Source: Phreatobacter oligotrophus (lineage in GTDB: Bacteria > Pseudomonadota > Alphaproteobacteria > Rhizobiales > Phreatobacteraceae). Taken from it: a DNA stretch of 64,000 nt. Shown piece by piece: positions 36,364 through 43,596 of this stretch. The stretch lies in NCBI RefSeq assembly GCF_003046185.1, contig NZ_PZZL01000010.1, positions 62,001-126,000 on the forward strand, in the 5' to 3' direction. Position 1 is the first letter of the stretch. Each line of letters begins with the position of its first letter. A program made the position numbers and the translations under genes. Below the pieces are notes generated by a model. It was not told the DNA's origin and made no database searches. It saw only the letters and a program-made list of their open reading frames with translations.

Positions 36364-36366
36364 GCC

Positions 36367-37635
36367 ATGGCGCAGCTCTCCTCCGACCAGTTCGCCTTCG
36401 GCGGCCAGCTCCTCTCCATCGAGGACGCGCTCGACCGCGTCGCCGCCGGCCTGCCGCCCGTCGCCGGCACCGAGAGCGTGCCGCTGCTGGACGCTGACGG
36501 GCGCGTGCTCGCCGCCGACATCGCCGCGCCTGTGAGCCTGCCGCCCTTCTTCAACTCGGCCGTGGACGGCTATGCCGTGCGTTTCGCCGATCTCGCCGCC
36601 TCGGGGGAGACGCGCCTGCCCGTGTCGGGCCGCGTGCCGGCAGGCGCGGCGGCCGGCGCGACGGCGGGCGGGGTCGCCGTGCGCATCTTCACCGGCGCTC
36701 CCATGCCAGAGGGCTGCGACACGGTCTTCATGCAGGAGGACGTGCGCCTCGACGGCGAGACCATCATCCTGCCGCAGGGGCTCTCAGCAGGCGCCAATTG
36801 CCGCCCTGCGGGCGAGGATCTGCCCCGCGGCGCGCAGGCATTGTCCAGCGGCCGGGTGATGACGCCGGAGACCATCGCGCTCGCCGCCGCCCTCGGCCTC
36901 ACGCACGTCACTGTGCGCCGCCGCGTGCGCGTCGCGGTCTTCTCCACCGGCAACGAGATCGTCTCGCCCGGCACGCCGCTCGGACCCGCGCAGCTCTACG
37001 ATTCCAACCGCTTCACCATGCAGGCGCTGCTGCGCCGCCTAGGCGCCGACATCACCGATCTCGGCATCCTGCCCGACGACCGTGCGGCCATCGCCGCGGC
37101 GCTGTCGGCGGCAGCCGGCGGCCATGACCTCATCCTCACCTCCGGCGGTGTTTCCACCGGCGAGGAGGACCATGTGAAGGCGGCGGTGGAGGCGGTCGGA
37201 TCCCTCACCTTCTGGCGTCTCGCCATCAAGCCGGGCCGCCCTGTCGCCATGGGCGTCATCCCCGCGCCCGGCGGCGCGGAACAGGCGGCCTTCATCGGCC
37301 TGCCCGGCAATCCCGTCGCGGTCTTCGTCACCTTTGCCCATGTGGTCCGGCCCTTCCTCACCGTGCTGGCGGGGGCGAAACCCGAGCGGCCCATGGCGCT
37401 GCCCGTCCGCGCCGCCTTCCCCTACAAGAAGAAGGCGGGCCGCCGGGAATATGTGCGGGTGGCGCTGAGGCGCGGCGCCGACGGCGTCATGGAGGCGGTA
37501 AAGCATCCACGCGACGGCGCCGGGGTCATCACCTCGCTGACCGAGACGGACGGGCTCGTGGAACTTCCCGAGCCGGTGGAGCGCGTCGCGCCCGGCGAGA
37601 CGGTCGCCTTCCTCTCCTACGCGCTGCTGCGTTGA
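36367..37635 (+). CDS. moeA: Molybdopterin molybdotransferase MoeA
   Basis: 422 residues, a complete MoeA. It inserts molybdate (or tungstate) into adenylylated molybdopterin. The first domain motif PPFFNSAVDGYAVRFADLAA and the substrate-loop motifs TGAPMPEGCDTVFMQE and STGNEIVSPG are intact, as is the MoCF domain SGGVSTGEEDHVKAAVEAVG with the downstream LPGNPVAVFVTF. It is thus the functional MoeA among three MoeA-like genes in the window. It is coupled to mobB and convergent with mobA, the stops being only 4 bases apart. Confidence 0.94.
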   Translation: MAQLSSDQFAFGGQLLSIEDALDRVAAGLPPVAGTESVPLLDADGRVLAADIAAPVSLPPFFNSAVDGYAVRFADLAASGETRLPVSGRVPAGAAAGATAGGVAVRIFTGAPMPEGCDTVFMQEDVRLDGETIILPQGLSAGANCRPAGEDLPRGAQALSSGRVMTPETIALAAALGLTHVTVRRRVRVAVFSTGNEIVSPGTPLGPAQLYDSNRFTMQALLRRLGADITDLGILPDDRAAIAAALSAAAGGHDLILTSGGVSTGEEDHVKAAVEAVGSLTFWRLAIKPGRPVAMGVIPAPGGAEQAAFIGLPGNPVAVFVTFAHVVRPFLTVLAGAKPERPMALPVRAAFPYKKKAGRREYVRVALRRGADGVMEAVKHPRDGAGVITSLTETDGLVELPEPVERVAPGETVAFLSYALLR

Positions 37636-37639
37636 GCCT

Positions 37640-38266
37640 TCAGGCCTCGGGGAAGCGCGCCAGCACAGCCTCGGCCTCGCCCAGGTCGTCGGGGCTGTTG
37701 GCATTGAAGAAGGGATCGTAGGGCTCGGTCGGCCAGATCGCCTCGGCCACGCCGTGGCGCGCGGTCCAGCGGTCGATCTTGCGCAGATCCTCCTCCACCA
37801 GCGCCCGGCGCAGATCGGCGAGCAGCGCGACCGGCCAGAGGCCGACCACGGGATGGGTCTGGTCGCCGGAGCGGGCGGTGGCGAGCGGCGTTCCGGCGGC
37901 CTCGCGGGCCTGATGCAGCCTTGCCACCAGATCTCCGGGCAGGAAGGGCGAGTCGGTCGGGATGGAGACGATCCACGCCATGTCCGGCCGCTCCCGCTCC
38001 ATCCATTCGAGCGCCGCGACGATGCCGGCCAGCGGCCCGGCGAAGCCCGGCACCGTGTCGGCCACCACCGGCAGGCCGAGGGCGGCAAAGCGCGCCGGAT
38101 CGCCGTTGGCATTGACGATGAGCCCGTCGCACTGGGGCGTGAGGCGTGCAACGGCGCGGTCGAGGAGGGTGACGCCGCCGAGCGTCTTCAGCGGCTTGTC
38201 GCCGCCGCCCATGCGGCGGGCGAGGCCGCCGGCCAGCAGCACGCCGAGGGTTGAGGGATGCGGCAT
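37640..38266 (-). CDS. mobA: Molybdenum cofactor guanylyltransferase MobA
   Basis: 208 residues from the ATG at 38266 ([20 protein letters not shown]); the upstream in-frame extension is Arg/Pro-rich shadow sequence. The nucleotide-binding motif [17 protein letters not shown] and the metal-binding [10 protein letters not shown] (D in SIPTDSPF) identify MobA, which transfers GMP to Mo-molybdopterin to give bis-MGD. It is the last gene of the minus-strand tup-fdhD-mobA unit, 5 bases after fdhD. Confidence 0.93.
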   Translation of the reverse strand: MPHPSTLGVLLAGGLARRMGGGDKPLKTLGGVTLLDRAVARLTPQCDGLIVNANGDPARFAALGLPVVADTVPGFAGPLAGIVAALEWMERERPDMAWIVSIPTDSPFLPGDLVARLHQAREAAGTPLATARSGDQTHPVVGLWPVALLADLRRALVEEDLRKIDRWTARHGVAEAIWPTEPYDPFFNANSPDDLGEAEAVLARFPEA

Positions 38267-38271
38267 GGGCG

Positions 38272-39144
38272 TCAGTCCTCCGCGCCCTTGCGGCGGTGGC
38301 GGGCGCTCTCCTCCTCGACGTAGGAGAGGTCCTGGTCGAAGACGATGCGGTCCTCGCCGGCCAGCGCCACGAAACGCTTGCCCTTGGCGCGGCCGATCAG
38401 GGTCAGGCCGCACTGGCGGGCGAGCTCGACGCCCCAGGCGGTGAAGCCCGAGCGCGAGACGAGGATGGGGATGCCCATGCGGACGGTCTTGATGACCATT
38501 TCCGAGGTCAGGCGGCCGGTCGTGTAGAAGATCTTGTCGCCGCCCGTCTCGCCGTGGCGGTACATCCAGCCGGCGATCTTGTCGACGGCGTTGTGGCGGC
38601 CGACATCCTCCATATAGACCAGCGGCTTGTCCTCGCGGCAGAGCACGCAGCCATGGATGGCGCCGGCCTCGAGATAGAGCGAGGGCATGGTGTTGATGGC
38701 GTGGGTCAGCCGGTAGAGCCAGGAGGTGCGGAACGGCGCCTTGGGCAGCTGGATGTCGGCGAGGGCCTCTATCAGGTCGCCGAAGGTCGTGCCCTGGGCG
38801 CAGCCGGAGGTCTGGGTCCGCTTCTTCAGCTTCTCCTCGAAATTGGTGTGCTCCTCGGTGCGCACCACCACGACCTCGAGCTCCTCGTCATAGTCCACGC
38901 CGGTGACCACGTCGGTCGGCTTCAGCATGTTCTGGTTGAGGAGGTAGCCGATGGCGAGATAGTCGGGGTAATCGCCGATCGTCATCATCGTGACGATCTC
39001 CTGGGCGTTCAGGTAGAGGGTCAGCGGCCGCTCCACCGTCACCGACGTCTCAATGGCCTCGCCGCGTTCGTTGACGCCCGTCACCCGCTGGGTCAGGCGG
39101 GGATCGGCGGGGTTCGGGACGATGAGGGGCGGCGTGTCGGACAT
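38272..39144 (-). CDS. fdhD: Formate dehydrogenase sulfurtransferase FdhD
   Basis: 290 residues from the ATG at 39144. FdhD carries a sulfur from a cysteine desulfurase to the molybdenum centre of FDH, an essential activation step. Family motifs visible are [49 protein letters not shown] and [18 protein letters not shown]. The flexible loop that in E. coli contains a C-x-x-C pair reads [12 protein letters not shown] here, with one cysteine only, while a CVLC pair occurs later in [16 protein letters not shown]. The gene lies between tupA and mobA on one strand. Confidence 0.94.
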   Translation of the reverse strand: MSDTPPLIVPNPADPRLTQRVTGVNERGEAIETSVTVERPLTLYLNAQEIVTMMTIGDYPDYLAIGYLLNQNMLKPTDVVTGVDYDEELEVVVVRTEEHTNFEEKLKKRTQTSGCAQGTTFGDLIEALADIQLPKAPFRTSWLYRLTHAINTMPSLYLEAGAIHGCVLCREDKPLVYMEDVGRHNAVDKIAGWMYRHGETGGDKIFYTTGRLTSEMVIKTVRMGIPILVSRSGFTAWGVELARQCGLTLIGRAKGKRFVALAGEDRIVFDQDLSYVEEESARHRRKGAED

Positions 39145-39228
39145 GGCACCGGCAATCGCTTGAACGGGGCCGGTCCATAGCACGGCGCCGGGGCGCCGTG
39201 CCATCGCCGCGTCATTGGCGGAAGGGGC

Positions 39229-40080
39229 TCACGCTCCCGTGTCGGCGGCATTGGCGAAGAAGAGCTGCTGGCCGTTGATCCGGTAGTCGGCGATGGCCTG
39301 CTGGCCCTCAGGGCCGACGATCCAGTCGATGAAGGCCTGGGCCTCGGCCTGTTTCACGTGGCGATGGCGCTCGGGGTTCACCAGCATGATGCCGTACTGG
39401 TTGAACAGGCGCCGGTCGCCCTCGACGAGGATGTCGAGATCGCCGCGATTGCGGAAGGAGAGCCAGGTGGCGCGGTCGGAGAGGACATAGCCGTTCATCG
39501 CCGAGGCGGTGTTCAGCGCCGCGCCCATGCCCTGGCCGATCTCGCGGTACCAGCTGCCACGGGTGGCGGCGAGGTCGATCCCGGCGGCGGTCCACAGCGC
39601 CAGTTCGGCCTGGTGGGTGCCGGAGCGGTCGCCGCGCGAGACGAAGGGCGTCGCCTTGGTCTGGATGGCGCGCAGGGCCGCGGCGATGTCGCGCGAGCCC
39701 CTGATGCCGGCCGGATCGGCCTTCGGACCGATCAGCACGAAGTCATTGTACATGACCGGGCGGCGCGGGCCTCCATGGCCCTCGGCGACGAAGCGCTCCT
39801 CGGCCGCGCGGGCATGGACGAAGACGACGTCGGCATCGCCGCGGCGGCCGGTGTCCAGCGCCTGGCCGGTGCCCTGGCTGATGACGCGCACCTCGATGCC
39901 GGTCTTGGCCTTGAACAGCGGCAGGATGTGGTTGAACAGGCCGGAATCCACCGTCGAGGTGGTTGAGGCCACGGTGATGAACCGCGGGCCCGCTGGCGTG
40001 CGGATATCCTGGGCGAATGCGATCCCGCCAAGGGCGAGGAAGGAGGCGGTGGCGGCGATGAGATGGCGCCGGGTCGTCAT
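39229..40080 (-). CDS. tupA: Tungstate/molybdate ABC transporter substrate-binding protein
   Basis: 283 residues from the ATG at 40080 (MTTRRHLIAATASFLALGGI, Sec signal with cleavage after AFAQ). The TupA-type oxyanion site is VASTTSTVDSGLFNHILPLF, with SQGTGQALDTGRRGDADVVF and SRGDRSGTHQAELALW following. TupA proteins are periplasmic and prefer tungstate over molybdate, but the sequence alone does not settle the selectivity. It is third in tupB-tupC-tupA and precedes fdhD by 84 bases, linking metal supply to formate dehydrogenase. Confidence 0.9.
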   Translation of the reverse strand: MTTRRHLIAATASFLALGGIAFAQDIRTPAGPRFITVASTTSTVDSGLFNHILPLFKAKTGIEVRVISQGTGQALDTGRRGDADVVFVHARAAEERFVAEGHGGPRRPVMYNDFVLIGPKADPAGIRGSRDIAAALRAIQTKATPFVSRGDRSGTHQAELALWTAAGIDLAATRGSWYREIGQGMGAALNTASAMNGYVLSDRATWLSFRNRGDLDILVEGDRRLFNQYGIMLVNPERHRHVKQAEAQAFIDWIVGPEGQQAIADYRINGQQLFFANAADTGA

Positions 40081-40118
40081 GGTCGTCTCCGCTGGAGGTG
40101 TGGGACAGAAGGGCCGGC

Positions 40119-40856
40119 TCACCAGACGAGATCGCCGGCGATGAAGGCGCGGGCCTCGGCGCTGACCGGCCCCGCGAAGAAGGTCTCCGCCGCCGCGTCC
40201 TCGACGAGGCGGCCGCGGTGGAGGAAGAGCACCCGGTCGGCGAGGCGGCGGGCCTGGCCCATGTCATGGGTGGCCATGACGAGGGTCACGCCCTCGGCCT
40301 TGAGGGCGAGGATCATCTGCTCGATCTGGCGGGTGGCGCCGGGGTCGAGCTGGGAGGTCGGCTCATCGAGGAAGAGGATCTCGGGGCGCAGCGCCCAGGC
40401 GCGCGCGATGGCGAGACGCTGCTGCTCGCCGCCCGACATGAGGCGGGCGGGCCGCTCGGCCATGTCGGTGAGGCCGAAGCGCTCGAGGGCCTCGCGGGTA
40501 CGGGTGCGGCGCTCGGACCAGCCCGCGCCGGCGGCGGCCAGCGCGTGCTCGACATTCGCCAGCGCCGAGCGGCGCAGCATGACCGGTTTCTGGAACACCA
40601 TGGCATGGCGCTTGTGGCCGGCGATGACGCCATGGTCGGCGGCCCAGGCCACGCGCCCGGCGGAGGGCGTCAGCAACCCGTGGCAGAGCCGCAGCGTCAG
40701 CGACTTGCCGGAACCGTTGGGGCCGATCAGCACGGTGAGCCCGCCGCGCGGGATGGTGAAGCCGATGCCGTCGACGAGGCGCTTGCCTCCTCCATCGAAG
40801 GCGAGGCCAGTGACAGCGAGCGGCAGAACGGAGGTGGTGTCGCGCATGGCCGTCAT
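40119..40856 (-). CDS. tupC: Tungstate/molybdate ABC transporter ATP-binding protein
   Basis: 245 residues; its start overlaps the tupB stop by four bases (an internal ATG at 40847 is an alternative). The ABC signatures are Walker A LIGPNGSGKSLTLRLC, the signature LMSGGEQQRLAIARAWAL, Walker B EILFLDEPTSQLD and the H-loop in MATHDMGQARRLAD. It energises uptake through TupB from TupA. It lacks the C-terminal TOBE/MopI domain of ModC, consistent with the Tup rather than the Mod type. Confidence 0.92.
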   Translation of the reverse strand: MTAMRDTTSVLPLAVTGLAFDGGGKRLVDGIGFTIPRGGLTVLIGPNGSGKSLTLRLCHGLLTPSAGRVAWAADHGVIAGHKRHAMVFQKPVMLRRSALANVEHALAAAGAGWSERRTRTREALERFGLTDMAERPARLMSGGEQQRLAIARAWALRPEILFLDEPTSQLDPGATRQIEQMILALKAEGVTLVMATHDMGQARRLADRVLFLHRGRLVEDAAAETFFAGPVSAEARAFIAGDLVW

Positions 40857-41575
40857 CCCGCGAACCGCGCGCCGACACGGCTCGCCGCATAGGTGACGGC
40901 ATTGATGCCGAGGGTCAGCAGGATGAGGACGATGCCGAGGCCGAGGGCCAGCGGCAGGTCGCCCTTCGAGGTCTCGAGCGCGATCGCCGTGGTCATGGTG
41001 CGCGTGTAGCCGGCGATGTTGCCGCCGACGATGAGCACCGCGCCGACCTCGGCGCTGGCCCGGCCGAAGCCGGCGAGAATGGCCGTGGCGAGCGCGAAGC
41101 GGCCGTCCCAGAGCAGGGTCGGGATGGCCCGCAGCCCGTTGAGGCCGAGCGATGCGAGATGCTCGCGATACTCGCCGTGCAGGTCCTCGACGAGCTGGCG
41201 GGTGATGGCGATGACGATGGGCAGCACCAGGATCGCCTGGGCCACCACCATGGCGGTGGGGGTGAAGAGCAGGCCGAGCGGCCCCAGCGGGCCGGAGCGC
41301 GACAGCAGCAGGAAGACGAGGAGGCCCGCCACGACCGGCGGCAGGCCCATGAGCGCGTTGACGAGGACGATGACCAGGCCGCGGCCGGGGAAGCGCGACA
41401 GCGCCAGCAGCGCGCCGACAGGCAGGCCGATCAGCGCCGCCACGGCGACGGCCGTCAGCGTCACCGCCAGCGACAGCCGGACGATGGCGAGGAAGGCCGG
41501 ATCGCCGCCCCAGATGAGGGCGAGAGCGGCGGAAAAGGACTGGGCGATGTCCACGTCGGGAAGAACTCGCTGCAC
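40853..41575 (-). CDS. tupB: Tungstate/molybdate ABC transporter permease
   Basis: 240 residues, an inner-membrane permease with about five to six transmembrane helices (LSLAVTLTAVAVAALIGLP, LVIVLVNALMGLPPVVAGLL, TAMVVAQAILVLPIVIAITR, LALGLGIVLILLTLGINAV). The ABC-coupling EAA-like loop is EYREHLASLGLNGLRAIPTL, and ILAGFGRASAEVGAVLIVGG is the conserved BPD_transp_1 segment. It is the first gene of the minus-strand unit; the divergent HTH-PBP regulator starts 73 bases away. Confidence 0.92.
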   Translation of the reverse strand: MQRVLPDVDIAQSFSAALALIWGGDPAFLAIVRLSLAVTLTAVAVAALIGLPVGALLALSRFPGRGLVIVLVNALMGLPPVVAGLLVFLLLSRSGPLGPLGLLFTPTAMVVAQAILVLPIVIAITRQLVEDLHGEYREHLASLGLNGLRAIPTLLWDGRFALATAILAGFGRASAEVGAVLIVGGNIAGYTRTMTTAIALETSKGDLPLALGLGIVLILLTLGINAVTYAASRVGARFAG

Positions 41576-41623
41576 GAAGAGTTGCGCAGTCTACGTTTTC
41601 TGACTAACTCAGATCAAACTTGG

Positions 41624-41640
41624 AATTTCTGCAGGAAATT
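41624..41640. promoter_or_regulatory. Palindrome in the tup/regulator divergent promoter region
   Basis: AATTTCTGCAGGAAATT is a dyad with perfect six-base arms AATTTC/GAAATT, ending 8 bases before the HTH-PBP start codon. It sits in a 73-base gap that is markedly A/T-rich for this genome (41590-41640). It is inferred to be an operator of the HTH-PBP protein, which would then control both itself and tupBCA. Confidence 0.5.
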
Positions 41641-41648
41641 GCTGCCTC

Positions 41649-42539
41649 ATGCAGGATGATCTGTACCTCACGACGGACGAGGCCGCGGCCTATCTCCGCC
41701 TCAAGGAGCGCAAGCTCTATGAACTGGTCGCGGAGGAGGCGATCCCCTGTTCCAAGGTGACGGGCAAGTGGCTCTTTCCCCGCGCCGCGCTCGACCGCTG
41801 GGTCGCCGCGGGCCTTGCCCGGCCCGCCGGCTTCGTGGCCGAGGCACCGCCGCCCATCGTCGGCGGCAGCCATGATCCGCTACTCGAATGGGCGCTGCGG
41901 CAGTCCGGCTCGGGCCTCGCGCTGCTGTCGGAGGGCTCGGAGGCGGGCCTCGACCGGCTGGAGCGCAACGAGGTGGCCGCCGCCGGCATCCACCTCCACG
42001 GGACCGGCGACGACGAGACCGCCAATGCGGCGGCGGTGGCGGCGCGGTCCGGCCTCCACGATGCGGTGGTGCTCGGCTTCGCCCGGCGCGAACAGGGCTT
42101 CCTCGTCGCGCCCGGCAATCCGCTTACCATCGGGTCGCTCGCCGATGTCGACCGCCGCACGGCGCGGATCGGGCTGAGGCCCGCCGGCGCCGGGGCGCAA
42201 CTGCTGCTGGAGGCCATCGCCGCCAGGGCCGAGATCCCGCTCGACCGGCTGACGCGGTCGGCGACCCCCTACCCCACCGGGCCGGACCTCGCGGTGGCCA
42301 TCCGCGCCGGCGAGATCGATTGCGGCATCGCCACACGCGCCGTCGCCGACCTCAACGGCCTCGGCTTCGTGCCGCTGACCTGGGAGCGCTTCGACCTCGT
42401 GCTGCGCCGGCGCAGCTATTTCGAGCCGGCCTTCCAGAGGCTGACGGCCTTCCTGCGCCAGCCGGCCTTCGCCGCACGGGCCGCGGCGCTTGGCGGTTAT
42501 GACGTCGCAGAGGCCGGCGTCGTCCGGCTCAACCGGTGA
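41649..42539 (+). CDS. Regulator with excisionase-type HTH and PBP-like oxyanion-sensing domain
   Basis: 296 residues. Residues 5-52 form a MerR/excisionase-like HTH (LYLTTDEAAAYLRLKERKLY, KVTGKWLFPRAALDRWVA). Residues about 70-290 are a periplasmic-binding-protein-like domain of the PBP_like family used for molybdate or tungstate sensing (GSHDPLLEWAL, EVAAAGIHLHG, FARREQGFLVAPGNP, RPAGAGAQLLLEAIA). There is no signal peptide, so it works in the cytoplasm. Divergent orientation from tupBCA with an intervening palindrome indicates regulation of oxyanion uptake. The same ligand domain recurs fused to MoeA two genes downstream. Confidence 0.88.
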   Translation: MQDDLYLTTDEAAAYLRLKERKLYELVAEEAIPCSKVTGKWLFPRAALDRWVAAGLARPAGFVAEAPPPIVGGSHDPLLEWALRQSGSGLALLSEGSEAGLDRLERNEVAAAGIHLHGTGDDETANAAAVAARSGLHDAVVLGFARREQGFLVAPGNPLTIGSLADVDRRTARIGLRPAGAGAQLLLEAIAARAEIPLDRLTRSATPYPTGPDLAVAIRAGEIDCGIATRAVADLNGLGFVPLTWERFDLVLRRRSYFEPAFQRLTAFLRQPAFAARAAALGGYDVAEAGVVRLNR

Positions 42540-42570
42540 CGGCCCGGCGGCACGGGCCTATATGGGGCCG

Positions 42571-43596
42571 ATGACCACCCGCCCCCTCACCCCGCTAGCC
42601 GACGCGCGCGCCCGCCTCCTGAGCGGACGCGGGCCCGTGGCGGCGGTGCGGGTATCCCTGTCGGAGGCGATCGGCTGCGCGGCGTCGGAGACAATCCACG
42701 CGCCGCATGCGCTGCCCCGGACCGCGGTCGCCCTGCGGCCGGGCGTGGCGGTGGCGAGCGCGGACCTCGTCGGTGCGACGCCGCAGGCCCCTGCCCTGCT
42801 CCCCCTGGGGCCACCGCATGTCCTCATCGGCGAGGCACTGCCGGCCGATGCGGACGCCGTGCTCGCGGCCGATGCCGTCGCGATGAACGGGCCCTTCGCC
42901 GAGATCGGCCAGTCCGCCTATCCCGGCGAGAATGTCCGCAAGGCCGGCGGCGATCTTGCCGCCGGGACGGTGATCGTCGCCGAGGGCGGCCTGATCACAG
43001 CGGAGGTGGCCCTGGCGCTTGGCTGCGCGGGCTTCACGGAGGTCGCCGTGCGCCAGCCCGCCATCCACATCGAGGGTCCCGCCTCTCCGGAAGCCGTCTT
43101 CCTCGCCCGCCTCCTGTCGGAAGCCGGGTGCAGGATGGCGGAGGGGACGGCCGACCTCGTCATTACCCTCGTCGCCGATGTGGCCGCCGCCACCCCGCCC
43201 GACGCCATCCTCGGCCTCGCGCTGCAGCCAGGCCGCGACAGCGCCCTCGACCTCTCCGGCGAGACGCCCTGCCTGATCGCGGCACCGCGCTTCGACGGCC
43301 TCGTGGCACTGCTGCACGGCCTCGTCCTGCCGCTGGTTGCGACGCTGGCCGGTCGTCGCCCGCGCCGCGTCGAACGCGCCCTCACAGCCAAGATCGCCTC
43401 GCAGGTCGGCATGACCGACCTCGTGCTGCTCGCCGCTGCGGCGGAGGGCTGGCGTCCGCTCGCCACCGGACAGGCGACGCTCGCCGCTCTCCTTGCTGCC
43501 GACGCGGTGGCGCTCATCGACCCCGACAGCGAGGGCCTGCCCGCCAACGCCCTCCTCGCCGCGACCCCTCTCCGGGAGCCTTTCGAACCGCGATGA
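42571..43596 (+). CDS. MoeA-like protein lacking canonical catalytic motifs
   Basis: 341 residues from the ATG at 42571 (MTTRPLTPLADARARLL); ATG at 42562 is possible. Overall order follows MoeA: an N-terminal segment (LLSGRGPVAAVRVSLSEAIG), a VLIGEALPADADAVL segment, EGGLITAEVALALGCAGFTE like the TPETIALAAALG segment, and a truncated MoCF region. The usual S-x-(V/M)-D-G-(Y/F)-A motif is replaced by TAVALRPGVAVASADLV, and the S-G-G-x-S-x-G glycine motif is absent. It is therefore probably a non-catalytic homologue. Its stop overlaps the start of the MoeA-PBP fusion, implying a paired function. Confidence 0.75.
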   Translation: MTTRPLTPLADARARLLSGRGPVAAVRVSLSEAIGCAASETIHAPHALPRTAVALRPGVAVASADLVGATPQAPALLPLGPPHVLIGEALPADADAVLAADAVAMNGPFAEIGQSAYPGENVRKAGGDLAAGTVIVAEGGLITAEVALALGCAGFTEVAVRQPAIHIEGPASPEAVFLARLLSEAGCRMAEGTADLVITLVADVAAATPPDAILGLALQPGRDSALDLSGETPCLIAAPRFDGLVALLHGLVLPLVATLAGRRPRRVERALTAKIASQVGMTDLVLLAAAAEGWRPLATGQATLAALLAADAVALIDPDSEGLPANALLAATPLREPFEPR

